Assembly (NCBI GenBank): GCA_902785365.1
Contig: CACZYC010000002.1
Span: 86,545-150,544, forward strand
DNA: 64,000 nucleotides
Reading direction: 5' to 3'
Origin: an uncultured Ruminococcus sp.
GTDB lineage: Bacteria > Bacillota > Clostridia > Oscillospirales > Acutalibacteraceae
The position numbers were made by a program, and so were the translations under genes. Positions 26,501 through 34,306 of this stretch are shown one piece after another. Each line of letters begins with the position of its first letter. Position 1 is the first letter of the stretch. The notes under the pieces were generated by a model. The model saw only the letters and a list, made by a program, of their open reading frames with translations. It was not told the DNA's origin and made no database searches.

Positions 26501-27067
26501 GGGGAACGGGAACGCTGTGAGAAAATAATATATCCTCAAAATGTACTTTTTGAGATTATCATCGCCGCGGTGAGTACATACAGCCGAAACAAGCTCCAGA
26601 AAACTCTCGTCGTTTTGCTGATAAAAGTATTCAAGGGTATTTTCAATAGCGCTGTTTACGAGAATGTTCTGCTCGCCCTCTTCGGGAATGCTGAAATCCC
26701 GCTGAATACCAAGCTTATAGAAATATCGGCGCACAAACTCTGTGCAAAAAGAGTCTATTGTAGAAATCCTGGCGCTGTAAAGCAGGTGTTTCTGAGTGAG
26801 AAGATATTTATTATAAGGGTCTCCTTTGAGCAGACCGTCGATTGCTTCCTCAATCCTGGCGCGCATTTCCAAAGTAGCGGCGCGCGTAAACGTAACCACA
26901 AGCATTCTGTCAATGGAAACAGGGTTATCTTTGTCGGTTATTGCGTTTATAATACGCTGTACCAATACGGCGGTTTTTCCTGAACCCGCAGCCGCTGAAA
27001 CCAAGACGTTGCCGCTGCGAGCTTCTACCGCGTCCTGTTGCGCGGGCGTAAGTTTAATTTTGCTCAA
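23495..27067 (-). CDS. addA: ATP-dependent helicase/nuclease subunit A
   Basis: Helicase-nuclease subunit of AddAB, the Firmicute counterpart of RecBCD for double-strand break processing. It has Walker A (SAAAGSGKTAVL), Walker B (DEFQD), UvrD-type motifs, and a C-terminal RecB-family nuclease (GTAFHAFMEH, QGAVDL, VDYKTD). I choose the TTG at 27067 because AAAGGAG lies 9 bases upstream; it gives 1190 residues and overlaps addB by 14 bases. An ATG at 27145 would extend it further into addB and lacks a site. Confidence 0.93.
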   Translation of the reverse strand: MSKIKLTPAQQDAVEARSGNVLVSAAAGSGKTAVLVQRIINAITDKDNPVSIDRMLVVTFTRAATLEMRARIEEAIDGLLKGDPYNKYLLTQKHLLYSARISTIDSFCTEFVRRYFYKLGIQRDFSIPEEGEQNILVNSAIENTLEYFYQQNDESFLELVSAVCTHRGDDNLKKYILRIYYFLTAFPFPEDYLDEILCYYETGKDGFKSSVYFDYLLNYAQDCLLYCLELVDIALGYLDNERFLEADKTEKIRDVLLGDFKTLDNINAEIMSKNWDGVYDCLNNLKFKRFPQIKNEENNYINTIKSIRDTYKDEIKRLSSVFISDISEINSETDKIYPIIKALFACVKRFIIEYDTLKADKNFLTYSDIEHLTVKLLCKKNGDDLVFTDISSEISEEFDLIMVDEFQDINDTQNLIFKAISNRRDNLFVVGDVKQSIYGFRQAKPEIFIDYKDSYTRYDRDNPIYPAKIILDKNFRSRLGVIEACNFVFSTLMSSELGGIEYNDEEKLSCAATYPENCSPNMELMLIDTKGINKEEDEKKEAFEAARIAEKIQKLVLEDKIQVTDKNGTRDIEYGDIAILLRSAKGDTRRAVTFSNTLAKYMIPVISDEKNNFFEENEIKVILNLLRVIDNPVQDIPLLSVLMSPIFGFTSDEMAEIRSSDRRVPLYLAVREYCEQSEKCRDFIAFISKMRSLAATISVERLINIILSETGFDSVYSALNNKPSKNLFLLREYAAKYAGSGYKTLTAFINFVDKMKENGTIINSGDEPGLDNLNAVRIMSVHASKGLEFPVCILASTSTQFNLQDTSSDLVIDSRGGIGLRYVDDLIKYETVQRKAVSLMMTDSQLSEEIRVLYVALTRARERLIITSTQQNPESYIAKLESKIPSYPISPYILKRFNSFSDWLFTAALANPSCKDLRTYLKPDYTNYSEDYRPWSVSVVGVPHEEKADVNLEFSKQEELIPKPNPKFINKFRERLSFEYKNKPLITLPQKVSASELSHKDNRIFNKLLRAPEFLEDKKSDGAQKGTAFHAFMEHCDFAKAKSNPRLEAERLVKEGFLLAEYFDLLDFNSITEFLNSGLITRVLSSDEYFREYTFTVKINASDYDENISDEFKDHKIIMQGAVDLAFIEKGEVVIVDYKTDRVKDTEKLGAMYHKQVELYKTALEETMNLKVKEVIIYSVYNNKSIKIGL

Positions 27068-30000
27068 CGTTCTCAGCTCCTTTTTCCAGTGTAGTAAAGA
27101 CATCTTTGGCGTCCGCCTTGTCAAAATAGCGGTAGCTGTCGCCATACTTTCTGAGGCAAACGCTGTCGTAGGGACAATATTTGCATCCGTTTTCGACGCC
27201 TTTTATCGGGCTTGCCTCTACCCTGCCGTCAAGTAAATTTATACCCATTTGGCGAATGGTGTTGTCTATATGCTCAAAAATCAGATTAAACTGAGATTTG
27301 TCGGCAAGAGTTTCGCTGTACTTGTCATCGATGAGTTTTTTGTTGAGTTTGATATAATCTCCGCTATTGTCCATACGACTGATGACGTCGGCGTCGTTGA
27401 GCACAAGACCGTTCATTTTAAGTGAATCGTTGAACTTTTTGGAAACATCCTTTTCGCTGCTGTTGATTACGGGAGCGAAAGCGGGCATATAAAGTATTCC
27501 CGACGGAATCAGCTTTTTGTTATAATACTTCTCTCCGTTATTTCCTACCGCGCGAAGATATATGAGCATTTGCATATTGATTCCGTGGAGTATGTCCTGC
27601 AGTTTAAAAACCTTTTTGCCTGTTTTATAGTCGACAATTCTTATGTAATACTCGTCCTCGTTCTTTTCGCTGATATCAACACGATCAACAAACCCGTTGA
27701 CCGAGACGCTGTGTTGACTGTCAATATCGACCTTGTAAGCCGGGATTTCACCGTCGAATCCGATTTGCAGTTCAAAATCGACGGGAGTAAAATCACTGTG
27801 CGCGAGCTGGCTTATAAGCTGTTTAATTAAAGAGAAAACATTTTGTTTCAGTCTGTCTACAAGGTTGCGGAATGAAGCGGGTTTGTCCTCAAGTCCGCCG
27901 TAAAGCTCGTTTGCATAATCACGGACAATGATGTCTACGGTAGATTTTATATCTTCATCGGATAAATTATTGAGAACAGACTTGTTATGGATTTTCAGAA
28001 AGTTCTCGAGAACATAGTGGATAACTTTACCCACCTGGATAGCGTCAATCTCAGCGCTTTTCCTTTCCCTTACACGAAGTCCGTAGTTACAGAAATACTG
28101 AAAAGCGCAAAGATAATACTTCTCCAGCTGTGACGCGGATATGTTCATATTTTTGTTGAAAAGCTCTTCGGCGTTCTGCTTGTTTTCTATTCTGAACGGT
28201 TTTTTATTCAAAACATTTTCAATTCGGCTGATATTCAGCCTGTAGGAATCAAGCCCGCTGAAATATTCTTTTAGTGATGAAATCTCTGAGGAGTTGTCGC
28301 TGTATTTTTCAGCAAGATAATCAAAAGCCTGGCTCTCGCTGAACAAATCAAGCGCCTCGTTGACATCCATTGATGTTGAATGTACGCGGTTGGGAAACAG
28401 TCTTTCGATTTCGTTATAAATCTCTGAAGGGCGAAATGCTTCTCCCGCGAAATTTCCTGTATAGAAACTAACTATAAGCTTTTCGCTTGGTGAAGTCAAC
28501 GCGCAGTAAGCAAGATACTTTTCGTGGGCGGCAAGATATTCAAGACTGTCTGTGAGAGGAATGTTATTCTCAATAAGGATACGTCGTTCTGTCTCTGAAA
28601 AAGCACCCGCCGTTTTGGGGATTGACGGAAATACTCCGTCAACAGCGCCGATTACAAAAACAACTTTTGCGTTGCTAAGGCGCACACGGTCGGCAACACC
28701 GACGTTGACCTGGTCCTGATAGGACGGAATGTCGCTGAACTTAATATCGCTTATGAGATAATCAAGATACTGCTTGTATTCCTTTAAATCTACTACATCC
28801 TCACCCGCAGTCGCGACAAGCTTATCGAGAGCGATTGTAAAGAGGTTGTACACACGGACTTCCTCGTCCGCTTCGGAAAGATAACCCTCAGCTTGAAGCT
28901 TGTCATAAAACCTGTCCACAGAGCGTTCGAGATTATAGTCGGTCATAAGTTGATATAAAGCTTTTGAAATTGTTTTTACGGTAGCGTTTTTGCAGGCGCT
29001 TTGAAATCTGATAAGAGGTTCAACCGCGAATTTACGGGTAGCCTCAATAACAGCGAGCTTACTCATATCATCTTTTGTGAGTTTCTCAAAACCCGAGGGA
29101 TTTGAACAAAACTCTTTTTTGAGAGAGGAACGGCCAATGTTCCAGGTGAACAAATAGTTCTCAAAATCCGAAATCTCAATTTCAGACAAATCAAGAAGTT
29201 CTGTTTTAAGCATAGCGAGCAGCTTTTCACGCTCAAATCCGTAGATTACGCACTCTAAAGCGGAAGAAATAAAACGGATTACAGGTCGATTGAAAACATC
29301 CTTTGGAACGTTCATAAAGTAAGGAATTTCAAACTTATCAAACGCCGTGTCCAAAACGCCGCTGTATGTTGATATATTTCGACAAATTACGGCTATATCG
29401 CTGTAATTGTAACCGCTGTCAACAATAAGGCTCTTGATTTTACGAGCGACAAACGAAGCCTCTCTGTAAATATCGGAGGCTATAAAAGTTTCAACACGGT
29501 CGGTCTTTGCAGTGTATTCAGCGTCGTTTGATTTTAAAGCGTATTTTTCTATAAAAGAAATTTCTTCGCAACCGGAACGTTTAATCCCGCTAAGAACAAC
29601 ATCCGGCTTTACCTCGATACCGTTGCGTTTTGCTGTACGTTTCACAAGCTTATATGTGCGCTCGGTTGTAGAGAACACGTCGCTGTCTTTAAACTCAATA
29701 TCGAGGTTGAGCGTAATATAAAAATCTTTGGAGCGTCGCATAAGAGCGGAGATAACTTCAAGTTGTTGATATGTAAAACCACTGAAAGAATCAACAACAA
29801 TCGTATAACCCTCGAATATTGAGTTTTCGCTGAGAATCTTATTCAGGCTGTTAAGGTTGTCGAGCGGGTCTATATATGTTCCCGAAAGAATGGCGTCATA
29901 AGCTTCCAGCACCAATGAGGTCTCGCTGAGCTTGCGTCTGAGAGTTTCACTCTCTATATTCGCACTCGCCGCGGCTATCATTTCAGGAGTTATGTTATCC

Positions 30001-30386
30001 TTCTTCCACTCCGAAAGCGAGTGGAGCATTAACTCGAGCGCGGATTTGCGTGTTTTAGCGGAGGCGAAAAAGTTAAGATTATCTTGACACTCCTTAATTG
30101 CTTTGGTGAGGATTATCCTTCTGACACCATCATCAATTACGTTGCGGGGAATATTGCCCGTCTGTTTAAACACATAATCGCACAGACGGTTAAATCCGAA
30201 CACCTTAACATCTCGAGAAGCGCCCGCTCCCAAAATATTTAGAAAAGCTTTTTCGGTCTCGAATGAGTTCTGGTCGGGCACAAGCATAAGCAGCTTTGCG
30301 TCTCCTTTTTTCCTCAATTCCGATAGAATATTTAAGGCTTTGGCAGTCTTTCCGCTGCCGCTTTTTCCGAGAATAAATTGTAACAT
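27054..30386 (-). CDS. addB: ATP-dependent nuclease subunit B
   Basis: Partner of AddA; it recognises Chi and cuts the 5' strand. The 1110-residue length is in the family range. It begins MLQFILGKSGSGKT, the expected N-terminal P-loop. The C-terminal nuclease has DYKTGKK and a cysteine set (YYLCAFQYF..., then CKYCPYDSVC) matching the family's iron-sulfur staple. The ATG at 30386 has GAGGT upstream; another ATG four codons earlier is possible. Upstream lies a 9-base tandem repeat. Confidence 0.95.
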   Translation of the reverse strand: MLQFILGKSGSGKTAKALNILSELRKKGDAKLLMLVPDQNSFETEKAFLNILGAGASRDVKVFGFNRLCDYVFKQTGNIPRNVIDDGVRRIILTKAIKECQDNLNFFASAKTRKSALELMLHSLSEWKKDNITPEMIAAASANIESETLRRKLSETSLVLEAYDAILSGTYIDPLDNLNSLNKILSENSIFEGYTIVVDSFSGFTYQQLEVISALMRRSKDFYITLNLDIEFKDSDVFSTTERTYKLVKRTAKRNGIEVKPDVVLSGIKRSGCEEISFIEKYALKSNDAEYTAKTDRVETFIASDIYREASFVARKIKSLIVDSGYNYSDIAVICRNISTYSGVLDTAFDKFEIPYFMNVPKDVFNRPVIRFISSALECVIYGFEREKLLAMLKTELLDLSEIEISDFENYLFTWNIGRSSLKKEFCSNPSGFEKLTKDDMSKLAVIEATRKFAVEPLIRFQSACKNATVKTISKALYQLMTDYNLERSVDRFYDKLQAEGYLSEADEEVRVYNLFTIALDKLVATAGEDVVDLKEYKQYLDYLISDIKFSDIPSYQDQVNVGVADRVRLSNAKVVFVIGAVDGVFPSIPKTAGAFSETERRILIENNIPLTDSLEYLAAHEKYLAYCALTSPSEKLIVSFYTGNFAGEAFRPSEIYNEIERLFPNRVHSTSMDVNEALDLFSESQAFDYLAEKYSDNSSEISSLKEYFSGLDSYRLNISRIENVLNKKPFRIENKQNAEELFNKNMNISASQLEKYYLCAFQYFCNYGLRVRERKSAEIDAIQVGKVIHYVLENFLKIHNKSVLNNLSDEDIKSTVDIIVRDYANELYGGLEDKPASFRNLVDRLKQNVFSLIKQLISQLAHSDFTPVDFELQIGFDGEIPAYKVDIDSQHSVSVNGFVDRVDISEKNEDEYYIRIVDYKTGKKVFKLQDILHGINMQMLIYLRAVGNNGEKYYNKKLIPSGILYMPAFAPVINSSEKDVSKKFNDSLKMNGLVLNDADVISRMDNSGDYIKLNKKLIDDKYSETLADKSQFNLIFEHIDNTIRQMGINLLDGRVEASPIKGVENGCKYCPYDSVCLRKYGDSYRYFDKADAKDVFTTLEKGAENVEQN

Positions 30387-30409
30387 AACAGACCTCATAA
30401 AAACTTTAT

Positions 30410-30450
30410 GAATTGCTTGAATTGCTTGAATTGCTTGAATTGCTTGAATT
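30410..30450. repeat. 9-base tandem repeat (GAATTGCTT, four copies plus partial)
   Basis: Four exact copies starting at 30410, 30419, 30428 and 30437 and a partial fifth, 24 bases before the addB start, in the region expected to hold its promoter or leader. Confidence 0.9.
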
Positions 30451-30483
30451 TATAATAACATATTTAATGTCCCATAAAAAGGT

Positions 30484-31077
30484 CTATGAGAATAATGACG
30501 AAATTTTAACAAAATACTCTACAATTTTAAACTTTATTTCATATCCCTCGTCAGTCATTATGCTGTACTGATTATCGGTTGTCTTGGACTTTAAAGCGTT
30601 ATAATCCGTACTCACGCCCACACACATTGACGGATACATCACACACCACCAGTTGTGACCTTCGCCGCTGCCGATAGTGATTCTCAGCGCGTTATACATG
30701 CCCGAAGGCATTGTGATTTTTCCGTAGTGACGAGTGTTGAAGTACATCTTTTTAATCTCCGCTTTGACGGGATAGCTGTAACCGTTACGCTTTACCTCCC
30801 GCGCCGCGACATTTGCTATGGACTGAAGATTGTCATCAGTAAGAGTTTCAGCTTTTATAATGCTATCAGCGTTTTTATACAAATTTTCGGTATACTTAAG
30901 AACCTTGTCGCGAACTTTCAGCTTTAATTCCTGGTCCGCCTTACTGTCGGAGTTCGCGAGAATATGAAGTCTGAAAACTTCATTACTGATATCTGTACAT
31001 TCAGCTGAGAACGGAATAAGTGAAAACATAATACAAAGCGCCGTAGCCAAACAAATTGATTTTATAATAAGCTTCAT
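30484..31077 (-). CDS. spoIIR: Stage II sporulation protein R
   Basis: Secreted signal protein made in the forespore; in Bacillus it triggers SpoIIGA to process pro-sigma-E in the mother cell. It has 197 residues, a signal peptide (hydrophobic residues 3-24) and the family hallmark FRLHILANSDSKADQELKLKVRD at about residues 35-57, then GEGHNWWCVMYPS. The ATG follows a run of T at the end of the ispE terminator, and its AGGCAGG ribosome site forms the 3' arm of that hairpin. Confidence 0.95.
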   Translation of the reverse strand: MKLIIKSICLATALCIMFSLIPFSAECTDISNEVFRLHILANSDSKADQELKLKVRDKVLKYTENLYKNADSIIKAETLTDDNLQSIANVAAREVKRNGYSYPVKAEIKKMYFNTRHYGKITMPSGMYNALRITIGSGEGHNWWCVMYPSMCVGVSTDYNALKSKTTDNQYSIMTDEGYEIKFKIVEYFVKISSLFS

Positions 31078-31078
31078 A

Positions 31079-31120
31079 AAAAAACCTGCCTTAATCTTTT
31101 GAATAGATTATAGGCAGGTT
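31079..31120 (-). terminator. ispE terminator overlapping the spoIIR ribosome site
   Basis: On the minus strand AACCTGCCT pairs with AGGCAGGTT and is followed by a T-run. The loop contains TATAAT preceded by TTGAAT at 18 bases, a possible separate spoIIR promoter. Confidence 0.75.
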
Positions 31121-31128
31121 AAAATATT

Positions 31129-32001
31129 TTATTCAATTATTCTGCAGCCTTCTTTGACGGGCTCGCAAAGGAACACATCTTTGTAGTCCTTTTTGAGTGT
31201 TTGCAGGCATTTTTCAGCTTTCTTTTCGTTGTTGAACACAGCGAAAACCGCTGAACCCGAACCGCTCATACAAGCGCCGAGAGCTTTGTTTTTGAGCATT
31301 ATTTTTTTTACTTCCTTGATTTCGTCCAAGTCAAGAGCAATTTCAAAATCGTTGAGCATGCAGGATGTTACCATCCATATGTCGCGAGCGTAAATTGCCT
31401 TGACCATTTCCGCCGTGAACTCAGGATGAGCCAGGTTGGCAGAGTCAATTTTTGAATAAGCTTCAGCTGTGGAAACGCTGACCTCGGGCTTGCAAATTAT
31501 AATCTTGCAGCGAGGAATTGAAATCATCTTTTTGAGCTTGGTGCCTGTGCCGCTCGCGAGTCTTGTGCCGCCGACTATACAAAAAGGTACGTCCGCGCCG
31601 ACCCTCTCTCCTATCTCACACATTTCTTTCTCTTTAAGATGTGTGGAAAAGAGCATATTGAGGGCGAATATTACTGCCGCTCCGTCAGCCGAGCCTCCGG
31701 CAAGCCCCGCTTGAGTCGGGATGTTTTTTTCAATGAGTATTTTAATACCGCAGTTTTCAGTTTCGGTGTATTTAAAAAACGCCGCCGCGGCTTTGTAAGC
31801 GATATTTCTCTCGTTGCAGGGAACGCCCTCATAGTCGCATTGAATTTCTATATCCTCAGAAGATGTAGTTTCAACAGTAACATAGTCGTAAAGGCCGACA
31901 GCCTGCATTACCATGCTGACGTCATGATAACCGTCGGGACGACGACGCAAAACGTCGAGCGACATATTTATCTTGGCGGGAGCCTGTACTTTAACCTTCA
32001 C
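31129..32001 (-). CDS. ispE: 4-diphosphocytidyl-2-C-methyl-D-erythritol kinase
   Basis: GHMP-family kinase of the MEP isoprenoid pathway. It has 290 residues; APAKINMSLDV at the N-terminus and the ATP-binding PTQAGLAGGSADGAA are intact, as is GSGSAVFAV near the C-terminus. The gene overlaps the preceding aminotransferase gene by 11 bases. A rho-independent terminator follows. Confidence 0.97.
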   Translation of the reverse strand: MKVKVQAPAKINMSLDVLRRRPDGYHDVSMVMQAVGLYDYVTVETTSSEDIEIQCDYEGVPCNERNIAYKAAAAFFKYTETENCGIKILIEKNIPTQAGLAGGSADGAAVIFALNMLFSTHLKEKEMCEIGERVGADVPFCIVGGTRLASGTGTKLKKMISIPRCKIIICKPEVSVSTAEAYSKIDSANLAHPEFTAEMVKAIYARDIWMVTSCMLNDFEIALDLDEIKEVKKIMLKNKALGACMSGSGSAVFAVFNNEKKAEKCLQTLKKDYKDVFLCEPVKEGCRIIE

Positions 32002-33172
32002 TTTTTAGCTCCTCTACAAATTCCTCGATGCGCTTTAACGCGGTTTTAATGTTCTTTAAGGACTGAGCGTAAGAGATTCTGATGTAGCCCTCTCCGCACT
32101 CACCGAAAGCAGTACCGGGAACAACGGCTACACGCTTTTCCTGCACCAAACGAGTGGCAAACTCGTCACTTGAAAGCCCTGTGGACTTTATGCACGGGAA
32201 GGTATAGAAAGCTCCCAGAGGTTCAAAACAAGTCAATCCGATTTCGTTGAGCTTGCCGACAATCAGTCGGCGACGGATATCATAGTCGTCGCGCATCACA
32301 GCGACGTCATGGTCGCCGTTTTTGAGCGCCTCTATCGCCGCGTACTGAGCAGTTGTGGGCGAGGACATTATGCCGTACTGGTGAAGCTTGGTGATGTGGT
32401 CGACAATCTCCACGGGGCCGAGCACGTATCCAAGACGCCAACCTGTCATAGCGTAGGACTTTGAGAAACCGCTGACAACCAGAGTTCTCTCTTTCATTCC
32501 GTCGATCTCGGCTATGGAAACGTGGTGCTTTCCGCCGTATGTAAGCTCTCCGTAAATCTCGTCGGAAATCACAAAGAGATTGTGCTTTATTATAACTTTA
32601 GCAATCTTCTCTAAATCCTCACGCTCCATAATAGCGCCTGTGGGATTGTTTGGGAAAGGCAGAACAAGAACTTTTGTCTTGTCGGTTACAGCCTTTTCAA
32701 TCTCATCGGGAAGAAGTCTGAAATTGTTTTCCTGTTTTGTTTCGATGATAACGGGTTTTCCGCCCGCCATAGTTGTGAGCGGTTCATAGCATACGAAAGC
32801 GGGCTGAGGAATCAAAACCTCATCACCCTCACTGACTACCGACCTAAGACACAGGTCAATACCCTCACTGCCGCCAACGGTAACAAGCACCTGGCTGTCG
32901 GGATCATATTCAACATTAAAGCGTCTTTTATAATAATCGGCAATAGCCTTTCTCAGCTCAATAAAGCCTCGGTTCGGCGAGTACCAGGTTTTGCCGCGCT
33001 CAAGCGACACAATACCAGCCTCACGGATATGCCAGGGCGTCTGAAAATCAGGCTCGCCGATAGACAGGGATATTACGTTGTCCATTTCGACAGCTATGTC
33101 GAAAAACTTTCGTATTCCTGACGGCTTGACGCTGCTGATTTTATCGTTAATAAAATTCTGATAATCTATCAC
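31991..33172 (-). CDS. Pyridoxal-phosphate aminotransferase, class I/II
   Basis: A 393-residue fold-type I aminotransferase resembling the PatA/aspartate-aminotransferase group. The PLP lysine is in SGFSKSYAMTGWRLGY, the cofactor aspartate and tyrosine in ISDEIYGELTY, and FPNNPTGA is conserved. The substrate cannot be read from sequence; aromatic or branched amino acids are likely for this subgroup. It overlaps the Lrp-type regulator gene by four bases (ATGA), so that regulator probably controls or senses its substrate. Confidence 0.88.
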   Translation of the reverse strand: MIDYQNFINDKISSVKPSGIRKFFDIAVEMDNVISLSIGEPDFQTPWHIREAGIVSLERGKTWYSPNRGFIELRKAIADYYKRRFNVEYDPDSQVLVTVGGSEGIDLCLRSVVSEGDEVLIPQPAFVCYEPLTTMAGGKPVIIETKQENNFRLLPDEIEKAVTDKTKVLVLPFPNNPTGAIMEREDLEKIAKVIIKHNLFVISDEIYGELTYGGKHHVSIAEIDGMKERTLVVSGFSKSYAMTGWRLGYVLGPVEIVDHITKLHQYGIMSSPTTAQYAAIEALKNGDHDVAVMRDDYDIRRRLIVGKLNEIGLTCFEPLGAFYTFPCIKSTGLSSDEFATRLVQEKRVAVVPGTAFGECGEGYIRISYAQSLKNIKTALKRIEEFVEELKSEG

Positions 33173-33648
33173 AGAACCATACTCCTTCTGTCGGTAGAGT
33201 CCTCATCAACAAGCGAGACTCCACCCAGCTTATAGGTTTTAAGCATAAAGTGCGTAGCTGTCGCCACAACTCCCTCAACACAGGAAATTTTTCGCGCGAC
33301 GAATGACGCGACGTCCTGCATAGTCGCGCCGTTTACAATTACGGCAAAATCATATGAACCGGCCATGAGATAGAGCGTACGTACTTCCTCGAATGACATA
33401 ATTTTTGTGGCTATGGAATCAAACCCGGTTTCTCTCTCGGGTGTAACCTTGAGGTCGATTACCGCCGTAACACCCGCGTCGGGTACTTTGTCAAAGTCGA
33501 TAATAGCCTGATAGCCCTTTATTACGCCTGTCTGCTCGTATTCTTTAATCTGAGCTGTGATATAATCCTCGGGTTCGCCGAGCATAAGAGAAAGTTCCTT
33601 GGTGGTGAAGCTTGAGTTTTCTCTGAGTATTTCAAGTAATTTGTCCAT
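33169..33648 (-). CDS. Lrp/AsnC family transcriptional regulator
   Basis: A 159-residue regulator with an N-terminal winged helix (residues 1-55, MDKLLEILRENSSFTTKELS) and a C-terminal Lrp/AsnC effector domain (about 65-140, MAGSYDFAVIVNG). I start at 33648 because GGAGG lies 6 bases upstream; an ATG four codons earlier overlaps that site. It precedes an aminotransferase with a 4-base overlap, an arrangement common in Clostridia. Confidence 0.9.
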   Translation of the reverse strand: MDKLLEILRENSSFTTKELSLMLGEPEDYITAQIKEYEQTGVIKGYQAIIDFDKVPDAGVTAVIDLKVTPERETGFDSIATKIMSFEEVRTLYLMAGSYDFAVIVNGATMQDVASFVARKISCVEGVVATATHFMLKTYKLGGVSLVDEDSTDRRSMVL

Positions 33649-33743
33649 TTTATCCTCCATATGGAATTAAATATATAAATAATTGAGCGCGCGCGGAGCC
33701 CGCCATTCACTGTTAACTAATCAATGACCGCTGAGCACTTTTA

Positions 33744-34208
33744 TTATACTGTTTGCAAGACGTGATTGTCAACTTTAGATTCCAGATTAGCGCATATCGC
33801 TATTCCGATACAAAGCAATTCATTGTGCTCACAGTTGATGTCCAGCTCATAACAATCATCATCAAAACGACGAGAAAAGATCGCCGCGACGGAATTGTCA
33901 GCTTCCATAATATCAAAAGACTTTTCGAAAAAGTCGCCTCTGATATGCCACGACATACCGTAAAACCAGCAGTAGGACTTTTTCGGGTTAATCAAAAATC
34001 TGATTGTCCTCTCGCTTGCCACAAGCGTATAAGTCCTCAGAGCGGGCAAAAGTATCCTCTTAATCTTGAGCAAAGTTTTACCCTTCAAGTCGCACAGTAC
34101 GACGTGGTTCTTTGTACTTTTGACATAGTACTTGTTTTCGCCCGATTCATTAAGCACAGCGAAAAGAGCCCCGTCGATCGTCTTATCCCTTTTAATATAT
34201 AATTTCAT
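33744..34208 (-). CDS. LURP-one-related/YxjI-like protein
   Basis: A 154-residue protein of repeated beta strands without signal peptide or membrane helix. The pattern (IKRDKTIDGALFAVLNESG, then alternating hydrophobic strands and WHIRGDFFEKSFDI) fits the LURP-one/YxjI beta-barrel family, which has no settled bacterial function. The ATG at 34208 with GGTGA upstream is preferred over an earlier GTG. It stands alone, between the Lrp gene and the polysaccharide genes. Confidence 0.65.
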   Translation of the reverse strand: MKLYIKRDKTIDGALFAVLNESGENKYYVKSTKNHVVLCDLKGKTLLKIKRILLPALRTYTLVASERTIRFLINPKKSYCWFYGMSWHIRGDFFEKSFDIMEADNSVAAIFSRRFDDDCYELDINCEHNELLCIGIAICANLESKVDNHVLQTV

Positions 34209-34306
34209 AAAAATCACCGCTATTATTATAAGCGTAAATAAAAGAGAAATGTATCACAGATTCCTCTATGATACATTATAAATCAAAATTATTAAATATA
34301 CAATAG

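Noticed and set aside
33753..34202. 149-codon plus-strand frame opposite the LURP-one-like gene
   Set aside because: The minus-strand frame has a ribosome site and a family-like pattern; the plus-strand one has neither.
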